A DNA stretch of 64,000 nt from Escherichia sp. E1V33 (GTDB lineage Bacteria > Pseudomonadota > Gammaproteobacteria > Enterobacterales > Enterobacteriaceae). The notes beneath the pieces were generated by a model that saw nothing but the letters and a program-made list of their open reading frames with translations, was not told the origin of the DNA and made no database searches. Both the position numbers and the translations under genes were made by a program. Of the stretch, positions 32,153 through 41,183 are shown piece after piece. The stretch's first letter is position 1. Each line of letters opens with the position of its first letter. The stretch lies in assembly GCF_004211955.1 (NCBI RefSeq), contig NZ_RHJI01000004.1, forward strand, positions 124,001 to 188,000, given 5' to 3'.

Positions 32153-34597
32153 TCAATAGTCGTGGGTCATGTTGGCACGCTGGCGGGCGCGTTTATCGCG
32201 CTCAATCTGTTCGAGCGTGTCGCGTAGTTGTCTGTCAAGCTGATGCCCCGGCGCAACACCTCCCGGCAGATTGATGTTGTATTCGCTTTTGCTCTGGTCA
32301 ATGTAAGAGCGCCCCGCCGGTGCGGTAACTGGCTGATAAGCCTGATAGCCGCCATATGTGCTGGTTGCCGGGATGTAGGAATTACCCTGTGTGGCGGCAT
32401 TGGTTTTGGCGGCGGTCTGGTCGAGGCTGTCCGACTCTTTGTTGATGATGCCGAGCTTTTCGAGAAGCCAGTCGACACCGCTGCGCAGCTTGTTAAAAAC
32501 ATTGAGCGGAGCCATCAAGGCAGAGGCCAGTGCCTGACCAAATATGACGCCGACATTTTTGCAGCTATCAAGCGTTTCCTGCGTGGCCTTAACCGGTGCT
32601 ATCAGGTCTTTAAACCACTGCCAGACGCCGCGCAGTTTCTCGCCGAGACCATCAAAAATGGGAGCCAGTGGAGCGAACATTTCCCCGACTGGGGCAAAGG
32701 CACTCATGATGCCCTCAATCACTCCCGAGAAAAATGCGCTGATGGGCTCCCAATATTTACGGATGAGTAGCGCCCCCGCCACAATCGCCGCACCGACGGC
32801 TACTATCGGCCAGGTAATCGCACCGAGCGCTGTCGCAATGGCACTACCGACGACAGTAAAGACCGTACCCAGCACGCCAGCAGCGGCGATAATGGCATTA
32901 ATCCCCATGACAACCGGCCACGCAACGAGACCAATGCCGCCGATGATACCAATCAGCGCCAGCGCACCACCGGCGATGATGCCGATAGTTTCCGCTAACT
33001 CCTTGTTGTCTTTGATCCAGTCATCAAGCTTTAGCACATACTGCGTTGCTGTCTGAGTTAGCTGACGCAATGAGCTATCTTGCTGGTCATAGAGGTCAGT
33101 GCCGACCGCCTCATACGCTGACTGGAACTCCTTGAAGTCGCCGCCGAGGTTATCCTGCATAACCTTGACCAGCTCCTCTGTTTTACCGTCTGAATCCTTT
33201 ATCGTGGCAGTTAGCTTATCGAGTTTTCCGCTTGCCGCTGCCGCCATAAGGACACTTGCAGACTTCATAGCCTCCTCGCCGAATATCGTTTTCACGTACT
33301 CGGCCTTTTGTGAGGTACCAAGATTGTTGCGCTTAAAACTGGCCTGCATTTCTTTCAGGATGGTAAATAACGGGCGCGTATTGCCTTTGCTGTCCGAGGT
33401 TTTAACTCCCAGCTCTTTGAGAGCATCGTATGCTTTGCCTGTGGGTGCCTGTAGTCTCGTTATAACAGCAGCGCCGCCAGTCCCAGCCATTGACCCCCTG
33501 ATGTTATTATCATGAAGTGTGCCGGTAATCGCCGCCGCCTGTTCAAGACTCACCCCAGCATTTTTCGCAACAGGGGCAAGGTAACTTAATGAGTCACTTA
33601 GTCCCTGAAAATCAGCGGTGGTTTTGTTCATCGTGGTTGAAAGAACATCACCGATATGCGCAGCCGCGTCATTAGAAAGCTGAAAGGCAGCTTTTGTCCC
33701 CATCAACAGTTGCGCGTTTTCCTCCATTGTTTTTCTGTTTGCAAGCGACAGGTTGAGAGTCACAGGTGTCATGGCCGCTATAGCTGCCGCATCACCACCA
33801 CCTTTTGCAATGATAATCTGCGCACTGGCTGCATCATCAGCAGAGGCGGCAGTATTGTCGCCGAGCTGGCGCGCCTGTTTGCGTAGCGCCTGCATTTCTG
33901 GCGACTGCTTATCGACCCCGAGCACGGCCTGCAGTTCGGAATTTTTCTGCGCAAAGTCATAACCGGGCATCAGTAATTTAACCCCGGCCATCGTTCCCGC
34001 TGTCGCGATACCGACCCCGGCGGCACCTGCAGCGGCCATGTTACCGGCAAGCTCCTTGCCTGATTTATATCGCTCTTTCACCCGGACTAATTTCGCCTGC
34101 TGTGCACTGACGCGCGCCAGTGCCTCGCGCTGGCGGTTAAGCTGCGCCGTCGTTTCACTTATGCGACTTTTTAATCCTCGCTCGTCATTGGCAAGGTTGC
34201 GGGTATTAATTCCCGCCGCACCCAGCTCGCGTTGCTGACGTTTTATCGACTCGGTAAGGCTGTTGTATTTAACCTGCAGACCATCAGCCGCACGCTTTGC
34301 CGATTCAAGCACCTGCGCCTGCGCACGAGTTGGTCGCTCGGTGTTTTTAAATTGGGTAGCAAGCTCCTCGGCTTCACGCTTCGCTTTTTCAAGCGACTGT
34401 CCCGTTACGGCCAGTTGTGCACTGGCCTTACGAAAGCCGTCAATTTTTGCTGCCTGCCCGTTAAGGTCACGCAGCCCTTTTTGTGTGTCGCGAATATCCG
34501 CCGTCAGGGCTTTACTCTCAGCCTGAATGGATTTAAGCGGTCGGGTCGCCTGGTCGACCGCTTTCAGCAAAACCTCAAGCCTCAGGTTATTACTCAT
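32153..34597 (-). CDS. T: Tail tape-measure protein gpT
   Basis: 814 residues; sets tail length. N-terminal coiled-coil (about 1-190, repeated Lys/Ala/Gln helices), a TP901-type middle (SADDAASAQIIIAKGG, NAGVSLEQAAAITGTLHDNN), and a Gly/Ala-rich hydrophobic stretch (about 540-610). Its ATG overlaps the stop of the E' frame. Length is essentially that of P2 gpT. Confidence 0.95.
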   Translation of the reverse strand: MSNNLRLEVLLKAVDQATRPLKSIQAESKALTADIRDTQKGLRDLNGQAAKIDGFRKASAQLAVTGQSLEKAKREAEELATQFKNTERPTRAQAQVLESAKRAADGLQVKYNSLTESIKRQQRELGAAGINTRNLANDERGLKSRISETTAQLNRQREALARVSAQQAKLVRVKERYKSGKELAGNMAAAGAAGVGIATAGTMAGVKLLMPGYDFAQKNSELQAVLGVDKQSPEMQALRKQARQLGDNTAASADDAASAQIIIAKGGGDAAAIAAMTPVTLNLSLANRKTMEENAQLLMGTKAAFQLSNDAAAHIGDVLSTTMNKTTADFQGLSDSLSYLAPVAKNAGVSLEQAAAITGTLHDNNIRGSMAGTGGAAVITRLQAPTGKAYDALKELGVKTSDSKGNTRPLFTILKEMQASFKRNNLGTSQKAEYVKTIFGEEAMKSASVLMAAAASGKLDKLTATIKDSDGKTEELVKVMQDNLGGDFKEFQSAYEAVGTDLYDQQDSSLRQLTQTATQYVLKLDDWIKDNKELAETIGIIAGGALALIGIIGGIGLVAWPVVMGINAIIAAAGVLGTVFTVVGSAIATALGAITWPIVAVGAAIVAGALLIRKYWEPISAFFSGVIEGIMSAFAPVGEMFAPLAPIFDGLGEKLRGVWQWFKDLIAPVKATQETLDSCKNVGVIFGQALASALMAPLNVFNKLRSGVDWLLEKLGIINKESDSLDQTAAKTNAATQGNSYIPATSTYGGYQAYQPVTAPAGRSYIDQSKSEYNINLPGGVAPGHQLDRQLRDTLEQIERDKRARQRANMTHDY

Positions 34598-35077
34598 TGT
34601 GGTTTCCGCTACGCTGCAGCGCCTTTTCGCGCCATGTGATGAGCTCGGTCAGGCTCAGGGAATAGAGCTCTGATGGCGACCAGTGGAATATCACCGCAAT
34701 ATCCGCCATCAGGTCATCGGTCGACAGGTCGGGCGGGAAATCTATTCCGCCGAAGTCGGTGACAAAAAACCAATCACCTTAGCGGCCAGCGACAGCATAT
34801 CGGGCAGGTTCATCGCGGTAAGCTCCTGCGCCGTGAGGGCGGGATAGGTCATGCGGGGCAGCACTTTAATCAGCGCATCGACTTCGGACTGCGCCACCGC
34901 TGCCAGACTGACACCGCGCAGGGTACCGGCGTTCGGCTCAATCAGTGTGACTTTATCAATCGTCTGACCGGCACGCTTAATCGGCTTGTCGAGAGTCACG
35001 ACGTTCGGGTTTACGGTGTCTATTTCATTGCCAGCCGTATCTACAAATTCAGCGGTTTTACGTGGTACTTTTGCCAT
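34590..35077 (-). CDS. E': gpE+E' programmed -1 frameshift product
   Basis: The heptamer TTTTTTG at 34769-34763 (zero frame GGT TTT TTG) matches the P2 slippery site. A -1 shift gives VTDFGGIDFPPDL..., then the conserved GpE' tail (ADIAVIFHWSPSELYSLSL, ELITWREKAL) ending at 34590, overlapping the gpT start. About 162 residues in all. The ratio of E to E+E' governs tape-measure packaging in P2-like tails. Confidence 0.85.
34742..35077 (-). CDS. E: Tail assembly chaperone gpE
   Basis: 111-residue zero-frame product (MAKVPRKTAEFVDTAG..., ending FLSPTSAE). Tail assembly chaperone of the Mu gp41/P2 gpE family (TLRGVSLAAVAQSEVDALIKVLPRMTYPALT). A slippery T-run near its end permits the longer E+E' protein described separately. 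Confidence 0.9.
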   Translation of the reverse strand: MAKVPRKTAEFVDTAGNEIDTVNPNVVTLDKPIKRAGQTIDKVTLIEPNAGTLRGVSLAAVAQSEVDALIKVLPRMTYPALTAQELTAMNLPDMLSLAAKVIGFLSPTSAE

Positions 35078-35140
35078 GATGTTTTTCTCTGCTCTGAAAG
35101 GGAATTAATAACCGGCCAGTAACACTGACCGGTCAGGGAT

Positions 35141-35659
35141 TTACAGCCCGATTGCGCGGCGGTGCTGTTCCAGACGGTCGACGCCGTTCACCTTCTCGAC
35201 CATGTTGACGGTGTCGATTTCGATGACGTCGCTACCATCAATTGTGAGGCGGTAATAGGTGCAAACGGTCGACAGTTTGGTCGAGGTGTTTTCACCCTGC
35301 TTATTCTCGCCGCCGTCGATTTCTTTATGACGGCCACGCATGACCACCTCGACCGCGATGATTTCGCCAGTGTCGTCGCGTTGGTAAGAGCCAGCAAAAC
35401 GCAGCGGCACGGCGTCAGCACCCGGCGCAGCGTATTGCGCCCACAGCGTCACATCGGGCAGGCCACCGACAGACCATTCGACGGTTAACGCATCATCGTC
35501 GAGACCGAGGTCAATCGCCGCCGCGCCATTCATACCACCGCCGCGATAGTTTTCGAGCTTGCGGGTCAGCTTCGGCAGCGTCACGGATTCAACAACGCCC
35601 ATGTAGCTGAGGCCATCGTTGAACATGTTCAGATATTTGAGTTTGCGGGGTAGTGCCAT
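35141..35659 (-). CDS. FII: Major tail tube protein gpFII
   Basis: 172 residues, same length as P2 FII (MALPRKLKYLNMFNDGLSYMG, LPKLTRKLENYRGGGMNG). Polymerises into the inner tube of the contractile tail. It lies 15 bp after FI. Confidence 0.95.
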   Translation of the reverse strand: MALPRKLKYLNMFNDGLSYMGVVESVTLPKLTRKLENYRGGGMNGAAAIDLGLDDDALTVEWSVGGLPDVTLWAQYAAPGADAVPLRFAGSYQRDDTGEIIAVEVVMRGRHKEIDGGENKQGENTSTKLSTVCTYYRLTIDGSDVIEIDTVNMVEKVNGVDRLEQHRRAIGL

Positions 35660-35674
35660 GTTGTTTCAGGCTCC

Positions 35675-36853
35675 TTAGCTGTTGACCGATTCGGCCAGAT
35701 TCACCAGATATTTATCGGTGATTCGCTGGCGCAGGGTCAGGCTTTCCAGTGGTGGAACCGGCGTATAGTCGTAGTCGATATACAGTTTCCCGGCCTTGAG
35801 GGTTTCCTTATCGTTCGATTCCTCGTCGAACCAGCATTCACCGTCCACGATGTAGCCATTTGATTTCAGCTCGCGGAATTTGGCGTTAATGCCGTCGACA
35901 ATGTCACGGATAAGCGATGCGGTGATGGGCTTATCGACCGCCCACATGTGCGCCTCGGCCATCGTGTCGGCCAGAACCTGCGCGGTGCGGGTGTAGTTCT
36001 CAAACAGGAAAAGCGGGTCATCAGAGCAGGTGCGGTTACCCCAGAAGCGGAAACCATCCTTGCGCACCAGCGTTGTGACCCCGGCCTCGTTGAGCAGGTC
36101 AGCATCGGTACCGGATGCCTGCAAATCCCAAAAGACTGACGCACTGATGCCGGTGACACCCTGCACGCCGACGTTAGACAGGGTTTTGTGCCAGCCGACG
36201 GTTTGGTCGATGTAGGCACGCAGACCGAGTGCGCGAGCGGTGGCGTAGGCCGTTGCGGTGGCGTTCGCGGTGGTGTCCCATGCGAGGAAGTCAGGCCAGA
36301 TAACCATCAGTTCGCGCTGACTGAAATTCTCGCGATAGGCTATCGCTTCGGAAATGGTCTTACAGCCCCATGCGCTGACGTAACCAAATGCGCGTAGGCT
36401 GATACAGACCGACGCAAGTGCGACTGCGACCTCTTTGGTATCGAGACCCGGCACGCCGAGAATGCGCGGCTTAACGCCGGTTACCGCTTCGGCAGTTAAC
36501 AGCGCTTTGATACCGGTGTATTTACCATTCTCATCCGTACCGCCGATGATGTTCGAAATAGTTTGTGCTTCGGCGTCATCGCCAGAGCCTTCGGCAACGC
36601 GCACGACGACGGTGACAGGTTTTGACTGGTCGGCGATAGCCTGCAGGGACGCGGCCAGCGTGCCTTTTTTTCCGGCTTTCGCAATGGCGCTCTGCACATT
36701 GGTAATCAGTACCGGCTCGTTGAGGGGAAAGGTTGCCGCATCCGCATCGCTGGCCGTGCAGATCATGCCGATGATTGCGGTTGCAACAGTGGATATGACG
36801 CGGGTGCCGTCGTTAATCTCAAGCACCTGCACGCCGTGGTGAAAATCACTCAT
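35675..36853 (-). CDS. FI: Major tail sheath protein gpFI
   Basis: 392-residue contractile sheath protein (HHGVQVLEINDGTRVISTVATAIIGMI at the start; RFWGNRTCSDDPLFLFENYTRTAQVL near residues 270-300; C-terminal DKPITASLIRDIVDGINAKF region). First gene of the F late operon; a terminator lies between it and the tail-fibre genes. Confidence 0.95.
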   Translation of the reverse strand: MSDFHHGVQVLEINDGTRVISTVATAIIGMICTASDADAATFPLNEPVLITNVQSAIAKAGKKGTLAASLQAIADQSKPVTVVVRVAEGSGDDAEAQTISNIIGGTDENGKYTGIKALLTAEAVTGVKPRILGVPGLDTKEVAVALASVCISLRAFGYVSAWGCKTISEAIAYRENFSQRELMVIWPDFLAWDTTANATATAYATARALGLRAYIDQTVGWHKTLSNVGVQGVTGISASVFWDLQASGTDADLLNEAGVTTLVRKDGFRFWGNRTCSDDPLFLFENYTRTAQVLADTMAEAHMWAVDKPITASLIRDIVDGINAKFRELKSNGYIVDGECWFDEESNDKETLKAGKLYIDYDYTPVPPLESLTLRQRITDKYLVNLAESVNS

Positions 36854-36954
36854 CCGGTTAACTCCGTGGTTAGTGGGCGAGTGTTATTGTCCTGGCTGGT
36901 CTGGTGAGGGGCTATTTGTCGGCGATGGCTAGGCGATGGCACATAAACAAATCA

Positions 36955-36979
36955 TAAAAAAGACGGGCATCAGCCCGCC
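36955..36979 (-). terminator. Terminator after the tail-fibre operon
   Basis: Minus-strand GGCGGGC-TGAT-GCCCGTC followed by TTTTTTAT. It separates the V-W-J-I-H operon from the F operon. The P2 fun/Z position, between G and FI, holds no accessory gene here. Confidence 0.88.
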
Positions 36980-36983
36980 TGCA

Positions 36984-37583
36984 TTACTCCGGTTTAACCG
37001 GCCACTCGATATCCGGTGCCGTTGAGGTGTCGACCGCGTTCAGCGCCTGAATGTATTTCATCCACGCAATGAGGCTTGCTTTGTCAGCATCCCCGATAAT
37101 TCCAAGCTGCAGCTCCGTCTGCCAGAGACTAATAGTGTTTTTCGCCTTGGCCAGAAATTCGATTCTCTTCTTTTCTGCATCAGCAATCTGATCATCTTTT
37201 TGAGCGTCCTTATCGGTAATCCATGCGTTACCATTCCAGCGGTCATAAGGTGTTAATGGTTCGATTGTGGTCATACCCGGAGGATAATCACCTAGCTCGG
37301 TAATCTTAACAGGCTGGCCAGTTTCCATGTCATATGCTGTTTCGCCTCGGTGGTCTCTCACATACTCCCATTCGCCAAGACTGACCGTACGACACACAAT
37401 AAAACCGTCTTTTTCTTCGACCGGCGCATCTATGCATGAGTTAGCCGGAATTCCGACACCCACAGCCAGAAACTCTACTGAGGAAGCCAGATATTCACGG
37501 GTGTCACCGTGGTAGTTATAAACTGTCATGTCTCCGGCTTTTGTGGCAATGCCGTTCTTATTCAGTGTCGCTTTAGCCATCAT
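36984..37583 (-). CDS. Tail fibre assembly protein (Tfa/gpG-type)
   Basis: 199 residues. The C-terminal part (YDRWNGNAWITDKDAQ, ADAEKKRIEFLAKAKNTISLWQTELQLG) matches Tfa-family chaperones for tail fibres. The N-terminal half (VYNYHGDTREYLASSVEFLAVGVGIPANSC) is the variable DNA-uptake/fibre-matching part. It overlaps H by 4 nt. Confidence 0.88.
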   Translation of the reverse strand: MMAKATLNKNGIATKAGDMTVYNYHGDTREYLASSVEFLAVGVGIPANSCIDAPVEEKDGFIVCRTVSLGEWEYVRDHRGETAYDMETGQPVKITELGDYPPGMTTIEPLTPYDRWNGNAWITDKDAQKDDQIADAEKKRIEFLAKAKNTISLWQTELQLGIIGDADKASLIAWMKYIQALNAVDTSTAPDIEWPVKPE

Positions 37584-38596
37584 GCAGCCCTCACAATATA
37601 ATTAAACGCAATATTTCGTGGGCGGTTTTCTGCTGCCACGGGTACGCCCGCATTTGCGGCGTTAAAAAAAGCGAATTGGGCTAATGTCGTCGGATTTCCA
37701 TCAATGCCTAAATTTACTATGTTCTGCGCCCCACCGATGGTGAATACCCCGTCAGCAACGCTATTCCCTACCATCGTAATAAATCCCAAACTACCCGTGA
37801 TATTGCGGATTGCATCCCCTTGAGAACTGAGTAATGAACGTCCGCCATCAACGCCGCGCCCGTCATCCCAGCCGCGGAGAAATTCAGCACGCAAATCAGG
37901 CAATACCCCTGTCGGATAGACAACGGCCAGCTTTGGATATTTCACCTTATCAAAAGCTGCTCCATTGCATTTCAGCCAGCCGACCGGCAGCGTTGCCTGT
38001 GGCCACGGTAGCGGAAAGCCAACCGGAATATATTTATCAATATCTGCCGCTTTTAGGTACTGCGAATGTGGGTCGGCAGTAGCGAGATGTGTTGCCATCA
38101 GGTCATCAACATAGGCTTTCACCTCGATAATCTTGTCGTCAACATACTGACGGGTTGCCAGCACGACTGATGGATCAATTTTCAGGGTGATTGCCGATGT
38201 GCTCGACACAATCAGAATCATGCGAATGGTCTGCGTGCGGCCGCTTCCCTCCTGCAGTTGCGGCTTGTAGGTCTCCGGGCAGTTCGCTACGGCAATTAGA
38301 ATACCGTCGTCATCGTAGAGACCAATCTCGCGGATCCAGAAACCGCCCTCATTCTCGGGAATAATCTGCTCCGCGATAATCTGGCTGGTATTGGCCGGGT
38401 CAACAGTCAGAAGGTTCAGCGGCGCGATGCGCTTCTGGTTAATGAGCTTTGTCTGCGCCGGGTCAGGGGTCGGCAGCGTACCATTCGCATCACCGACGGC
38501 CATTTGCGTCAGGTTGAGTCTGGTACCGAGTGCCGCCGCGTTCGCCAGCCGCGCCGCGCCCTGATTGGTCAGAATGGCAAAATATTTTGCGGTCAT
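37580..38596 (-). CDS. H: Short tail fibre protein gpH
   Basis: 338 residues, about half the P2 gpH length (669 by memory). The N-terminal 150 residues are the conserved P2 baseplate-binding domain (YFAILTNQGAARLANAAALG, ENEGGFWIREIGLYDDDGILIAVANCPETYKP). An ADPHSQYL motif and then a tail-collar-like tip (VGFPLPWPQATLPVGWLKCNG, LRAEFLRGWDDGRGVD) follow. The reduced shaft suggests a different receptor range. Confidence 0.9.
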   Translation of the reverse strand: MTAKYFAILTNQGAARLANAAALGTRLNLTQMAVGDANGTLPTPDPAQTKLINQKRIAPLNLLTVDPANTSQIIAEQIIPENEGGFWIREIGLYDDDGILIAVANCPETYKPQLQEGSGRTQTIRMILIVSSTSAITLKIDPSVVLATRQYVDDKIIEVKAYVDDLMATHLATADPHSQYLKAADIDKYIPVGFPLPWPQATLPVGWLKCNGAAFDKVKYPKLAVVYPTGVLPDLRAEFLRGWDDGRGVDGGRSLLSSQGDAIRNITGSLGFITMVGNSVADGVFTIGGAQNIVNLGIDGNPTTLAQFAFFNAANAGVPVAAENRPRNIAFNYIVRAA

Positions 38597-39201
38597 GCGT
38601 TCACTCTCAGGTTATCAATCAAATGGATGGCCGAGGCCGGGTAATATTCACCGCCGACGACAATTTCCTCGGGGGTGTAGGGGTAAACGGTCAGCGCGTC
38701 ACCGTCGTAACATCCCGCGCCGACATACAGCTCGCCGGTTGCACTCAGGCTGATAGCCAGCCCGGTCAGGTGGCGGCTTGCCGGTTTGGCATCTTCAATC
38801 AGGCGTTCAAGCTCTTGATACATTTCGTCAGTAATACCGCTGTCGAGCACGCCGACAACGAGACGGAATGTTCCTGGCTCCTCATTGAGCTGCCACCATT
38901 CGCGCACCTCAATCAGAAAGCCGAGTGGCTCGACCACCCGACGCAATGCGCTGATGGTGCCTTTGTGCTGATGGACGAAAAACGAGGATGCGCAGACGCT
39001 GCGCTTTGTCGCCTCCGGCCACTTCTCATCCCACCTGTCGACCGATAGCGCCCACGCCAGATACGGCAGCAGGTTTACCGGGCAAGTACGCCAGTTCCAC
39101 AGGGTGCGCAACGGTACCGGCACGCGCTGAATCTCAGAGAGTGCAGCAGCGGCGGCAACTTCCAGCGGCGACGAGCCAACGGGTAACAGCCGATCACTCA
39201 T
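38593..39201 (-). CDS. I: Baseplate protein gpI
   Basis: 202 residues of the P2 GpI/tail protein I family (LRTLWNWRTCPVNLLPYLAWALSVDRWDEKWPE). A wedge component near the fibre attachment. It overlaps both J and H by a few bases. Confidence 0.93.
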   Translation of the reverse strand: MSDRLLPVGSSPLEVAAAAALSEIQRVPVPLRTLWNWRTCPVNLLPYLAWALSVDRWDEKWPEATKRSVCASSFFVHQHKGTISALRRVVEPLGFLIEVREWWQLNEEPGTFRLVVGVLDSGITDEMYQELERLIEDAKPASRHLTGLAISLSATGELYVGAGCYDGDALTVYPYTPEEIVVGGEYYPASAIHLIDNLRVNA

Positions 39202-40102
39202 CCGAGCCCCCGGTAGTTATCTGGTACTCGGTGCAGTTCGACGCCTGCGACTTACTCAGCACAATGTCGGCCTGTGGTGATGCCAGTTCGACACGCTGCA
39301 CTCCCTCAACATGCAGCGCTGCATAAATGGCGGACAGGCGAATATCTCGCCCGAGGCGGTGCTGCGCGCTGATGTAGCTCTGCAGCTTCTGCTCTGACGC
39401 CTGCCTGATGGGTTCAGATTCGGGGCCGGGGTAAACGTAGATCGTCGCGTCAATCTGGTACGGCACAATCTCGGCTGACTGGACGGTCACCCGGTCAGCC
39501 ACCGGGCGCACATCTTCGGCGTTCAGAGCTTTATCAACAATCGCCAGTAGCTCAGGGCTGGCAGTGCCGTCACCCTCACGTGATAGCACGGTAATCGTCA
39601 CGCAGGCTGGCGACGGGCTGGCGACCGAAACGTCAGCGACCCGCCCGTCGGCGCTGCGACCGTGATACTCATATGCACCGACCGGACCCGCCACGCTCAA
39701 TCCCTCAAATGCCTGTTGCGTGCGCAGTCGCAGGTCGGTATCAGACTCCATAACGGCAGGTGTCGGCGGGATGGTGGTGTCATCCGCCGGGGTGATGGTC
39801 AGGCGTTCGGTATTATTGTTCCCGGCTACGACGTCGAGGTCGTTACCGGCGGAGTAGGCCAGCGTCACCGCCTGCGCGGCTTCGTTCACCCGCTGACGCC
39901 AGATAACTTCACGGTAGGCGTTTTCCTGCAACAGCTTAACAATCGGCTCTGACTCAAGAGCGAGCGTCCGGGCAATGGCCTCCTGCTGGTCTTCGGGATA
40001 AAGCGAAATCAGCGTCGCGATGCGTTCCGCAAGGATGGTTTCATAGTTCAGTTCCTCAACCACGTCGGGAACGGGTAACTGACTCAGGTCAACGGTTGCC
40101 AT
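39194..40102 (-). CDS. J: Baseplate protein gpJ
   Basis: 302 residues, exactly P2 J length. Baseplate J-like wedge protein (LSQLPVPDVVEELNYETILAERIATLISLYPEDQ, AYEYHGRSADGRVADVSVASPSPACV). Second or third gene of the V operon. Confidence 0.94.
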   Translation of the reverse strand: MATVDLSQLPVPDVVEELNYETILAERIATLISLYPEDQQEAIARTLALESEPIVKLLQENAYREVIWRQRVNEAAQAVTLAYSAGNDLDVVAGNNNTERLTITPADDTTIPPTPAVMESDTDLRLRTQQAFEGLSVAGPVGAYEYHGRSADGRVADVSVASPSPACVTITVLSREGDGTASPELLAIVDKALNAEDVRPVADRVTVQSAEIVPYQIDATIYVYPGPESEPIRQASEQKLQSYISAQHRLGRDIRLSAIYAALHVEGVQRVELASPQADIVLSKSQASNCTEYQITTGGSDE

Positions 40103-40108
40103 AGTGAT

Positions 40109-40456
40109 TTAACTCAGTGAAACAGTGGTTGAAACTGACGCACCTGTATCAGTGCGCATCCCGGTAATATCGACATACATCTCGCCAGCGTCGCCGGTCT
40201 CAAAGCTGATGGCGGTAAGCCTGATGCGCGGCTCCCACTTCTGGATCGCCGAATAGCACGCCACCATAATTTGCAGCCTGAGTGCCGGGTTTTGCGGCAT
40301 ATCAATCAGCGCTGACAGGAGCGAGCCGTATTCACGACGCATCACCCGCGAGCCGACCGGCGTCAGCAGAATGTCGCGCATGCTCTGGCTGATATGCTCG
40401 GTATCGCTGATGCCGAGGCCGGTATTTCGGTTCATACCCTGATAACGCGCTGTCAT
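40109..40456 (-). CDS. W: Baseplate protein gpW
   Basis: 115 residues, lysozyme-like gp25 family (GISDTEHISQSMRDILLTPVGSRVMRREYGS). Forms the inner baseplate and initiates the sheath. Start overlaps V by 4 nt. Confidence 0.95.
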   Translation of the reverse strand: MTARYQGMNRNTGLGISDTEHISQSMRDILLTPVGSRVMRREYGSLLSALIDMPQNPALRLQIMVACYSAIQKWEPRIRLTAISFETGDAGEMYVDITGMRTDTGASVSTTVSLS

Positions 40457-41088
40457 ATCGGCGCACCCGTTGTCCCGCCGCTGTCGCCGGGGTGTTTATG
40501 GGTGTGGAGCACCTTGCCATTAGATGACAGTGACCCGCCTGTATGCTCGATGTTGCCTTTCATCGTTCCGCCCTTTTGCACCTCAAGCGTCGCTGTCGTC
40601 AGCTTGTTGGTGCAAATCACCTCGGGAGTGTCGAGGGTGATACTGGTTGAGGCTTTCACCAGTACCAGCGGGACGGTTGCGGTGATGGATCCCGATGCCG
40701 TCACGTCGGCCGTTTTTATGCCGCTGACCGTCAGCGCACTGGTCTCGGGCTCGTACTCAATGACCGCACCATCAGGGAAAACCACATGCCACGCATCCGC
40801 CGAGGCTGAAGGGGCGGGGTTATCGTCGGAGAAAATACCAGGCAACACGAAAGCGGTATCAAGCTCGCCACCGATTGCCAGCAGCAGAACCTGCTCACCG
40901 ACCGAGGGAGCCCACCACGTCCGCGAACGACCGGCTCGGGTGGTCAGCCAGTTCAGCCATGTAGTTTGGATCCCGCCGCTTTGTACGCGGCACAGCCCCT
41001 CTACGGTGTCGACTTCCGTCACCACGCCTGAGCGGATGAGGTTGCGAATCGCGCGGGCTAGTTCTTGGATATTGTTTAAAGTATTCAT
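40453..41088 (-). CDS. V: Baseplate spike protein gpV
   Basis: 211 residues: N-terminal OB domain (RNLIRSGVVTEVDTVEGLCRVQSGG), beta-helix with repeated Val/Thr/Ala strands, and the apex motif HTHKHPGDSGGTTG whose histidines bind iron in P2. Membrane-piercing tip of the tail. The start at 41088 (MNTLNNIQELARAI) gives the P2 length; a 21-codon upstream open extension is not supported. Confidence 0.94.
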   Translation of the reverse strand: MNTLNNIQELARAIRNLIRSGVVTEVDTVEGLCRVQSGGIQTTWLNWLTTRAGRSRTWWAPSVGEQVLLLAIGGELDTAFVLPGIFSDDNPAPSASADAWHVVFPDGAVIEYEPETSALTVSGIKTADVTASGSITATVPLVLVKASTSITLDTPEVICTNKLTTATLEVQKGGTMKGNIEHTGGSLSSNGKVLHTHKHPGDSGGTTGAPI

Positions 41089-41100
41089 ACGGACAGAATG

Positions 41101-41138
41101 CAGATAGGAGAAGTGATGAACAACTTTCTTCCTATCTG
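41101..41138. repeat. Inverted repeat between V and the membrane-protein gene
   Basis: CAGATAGGA (41101-41109) and TCCTATCTG (41130-41138) form a perfect 9-bp stem with a 20-nt loop, just upstream of V. There is no T-tract. It could be a regulator site or mRNA structure controlling V. Confidence 0.5.
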
Positions 41139-41183
41139 TGAGGCATGACACAAACCTGAATCAAACTATACTAATGGTCCGTG

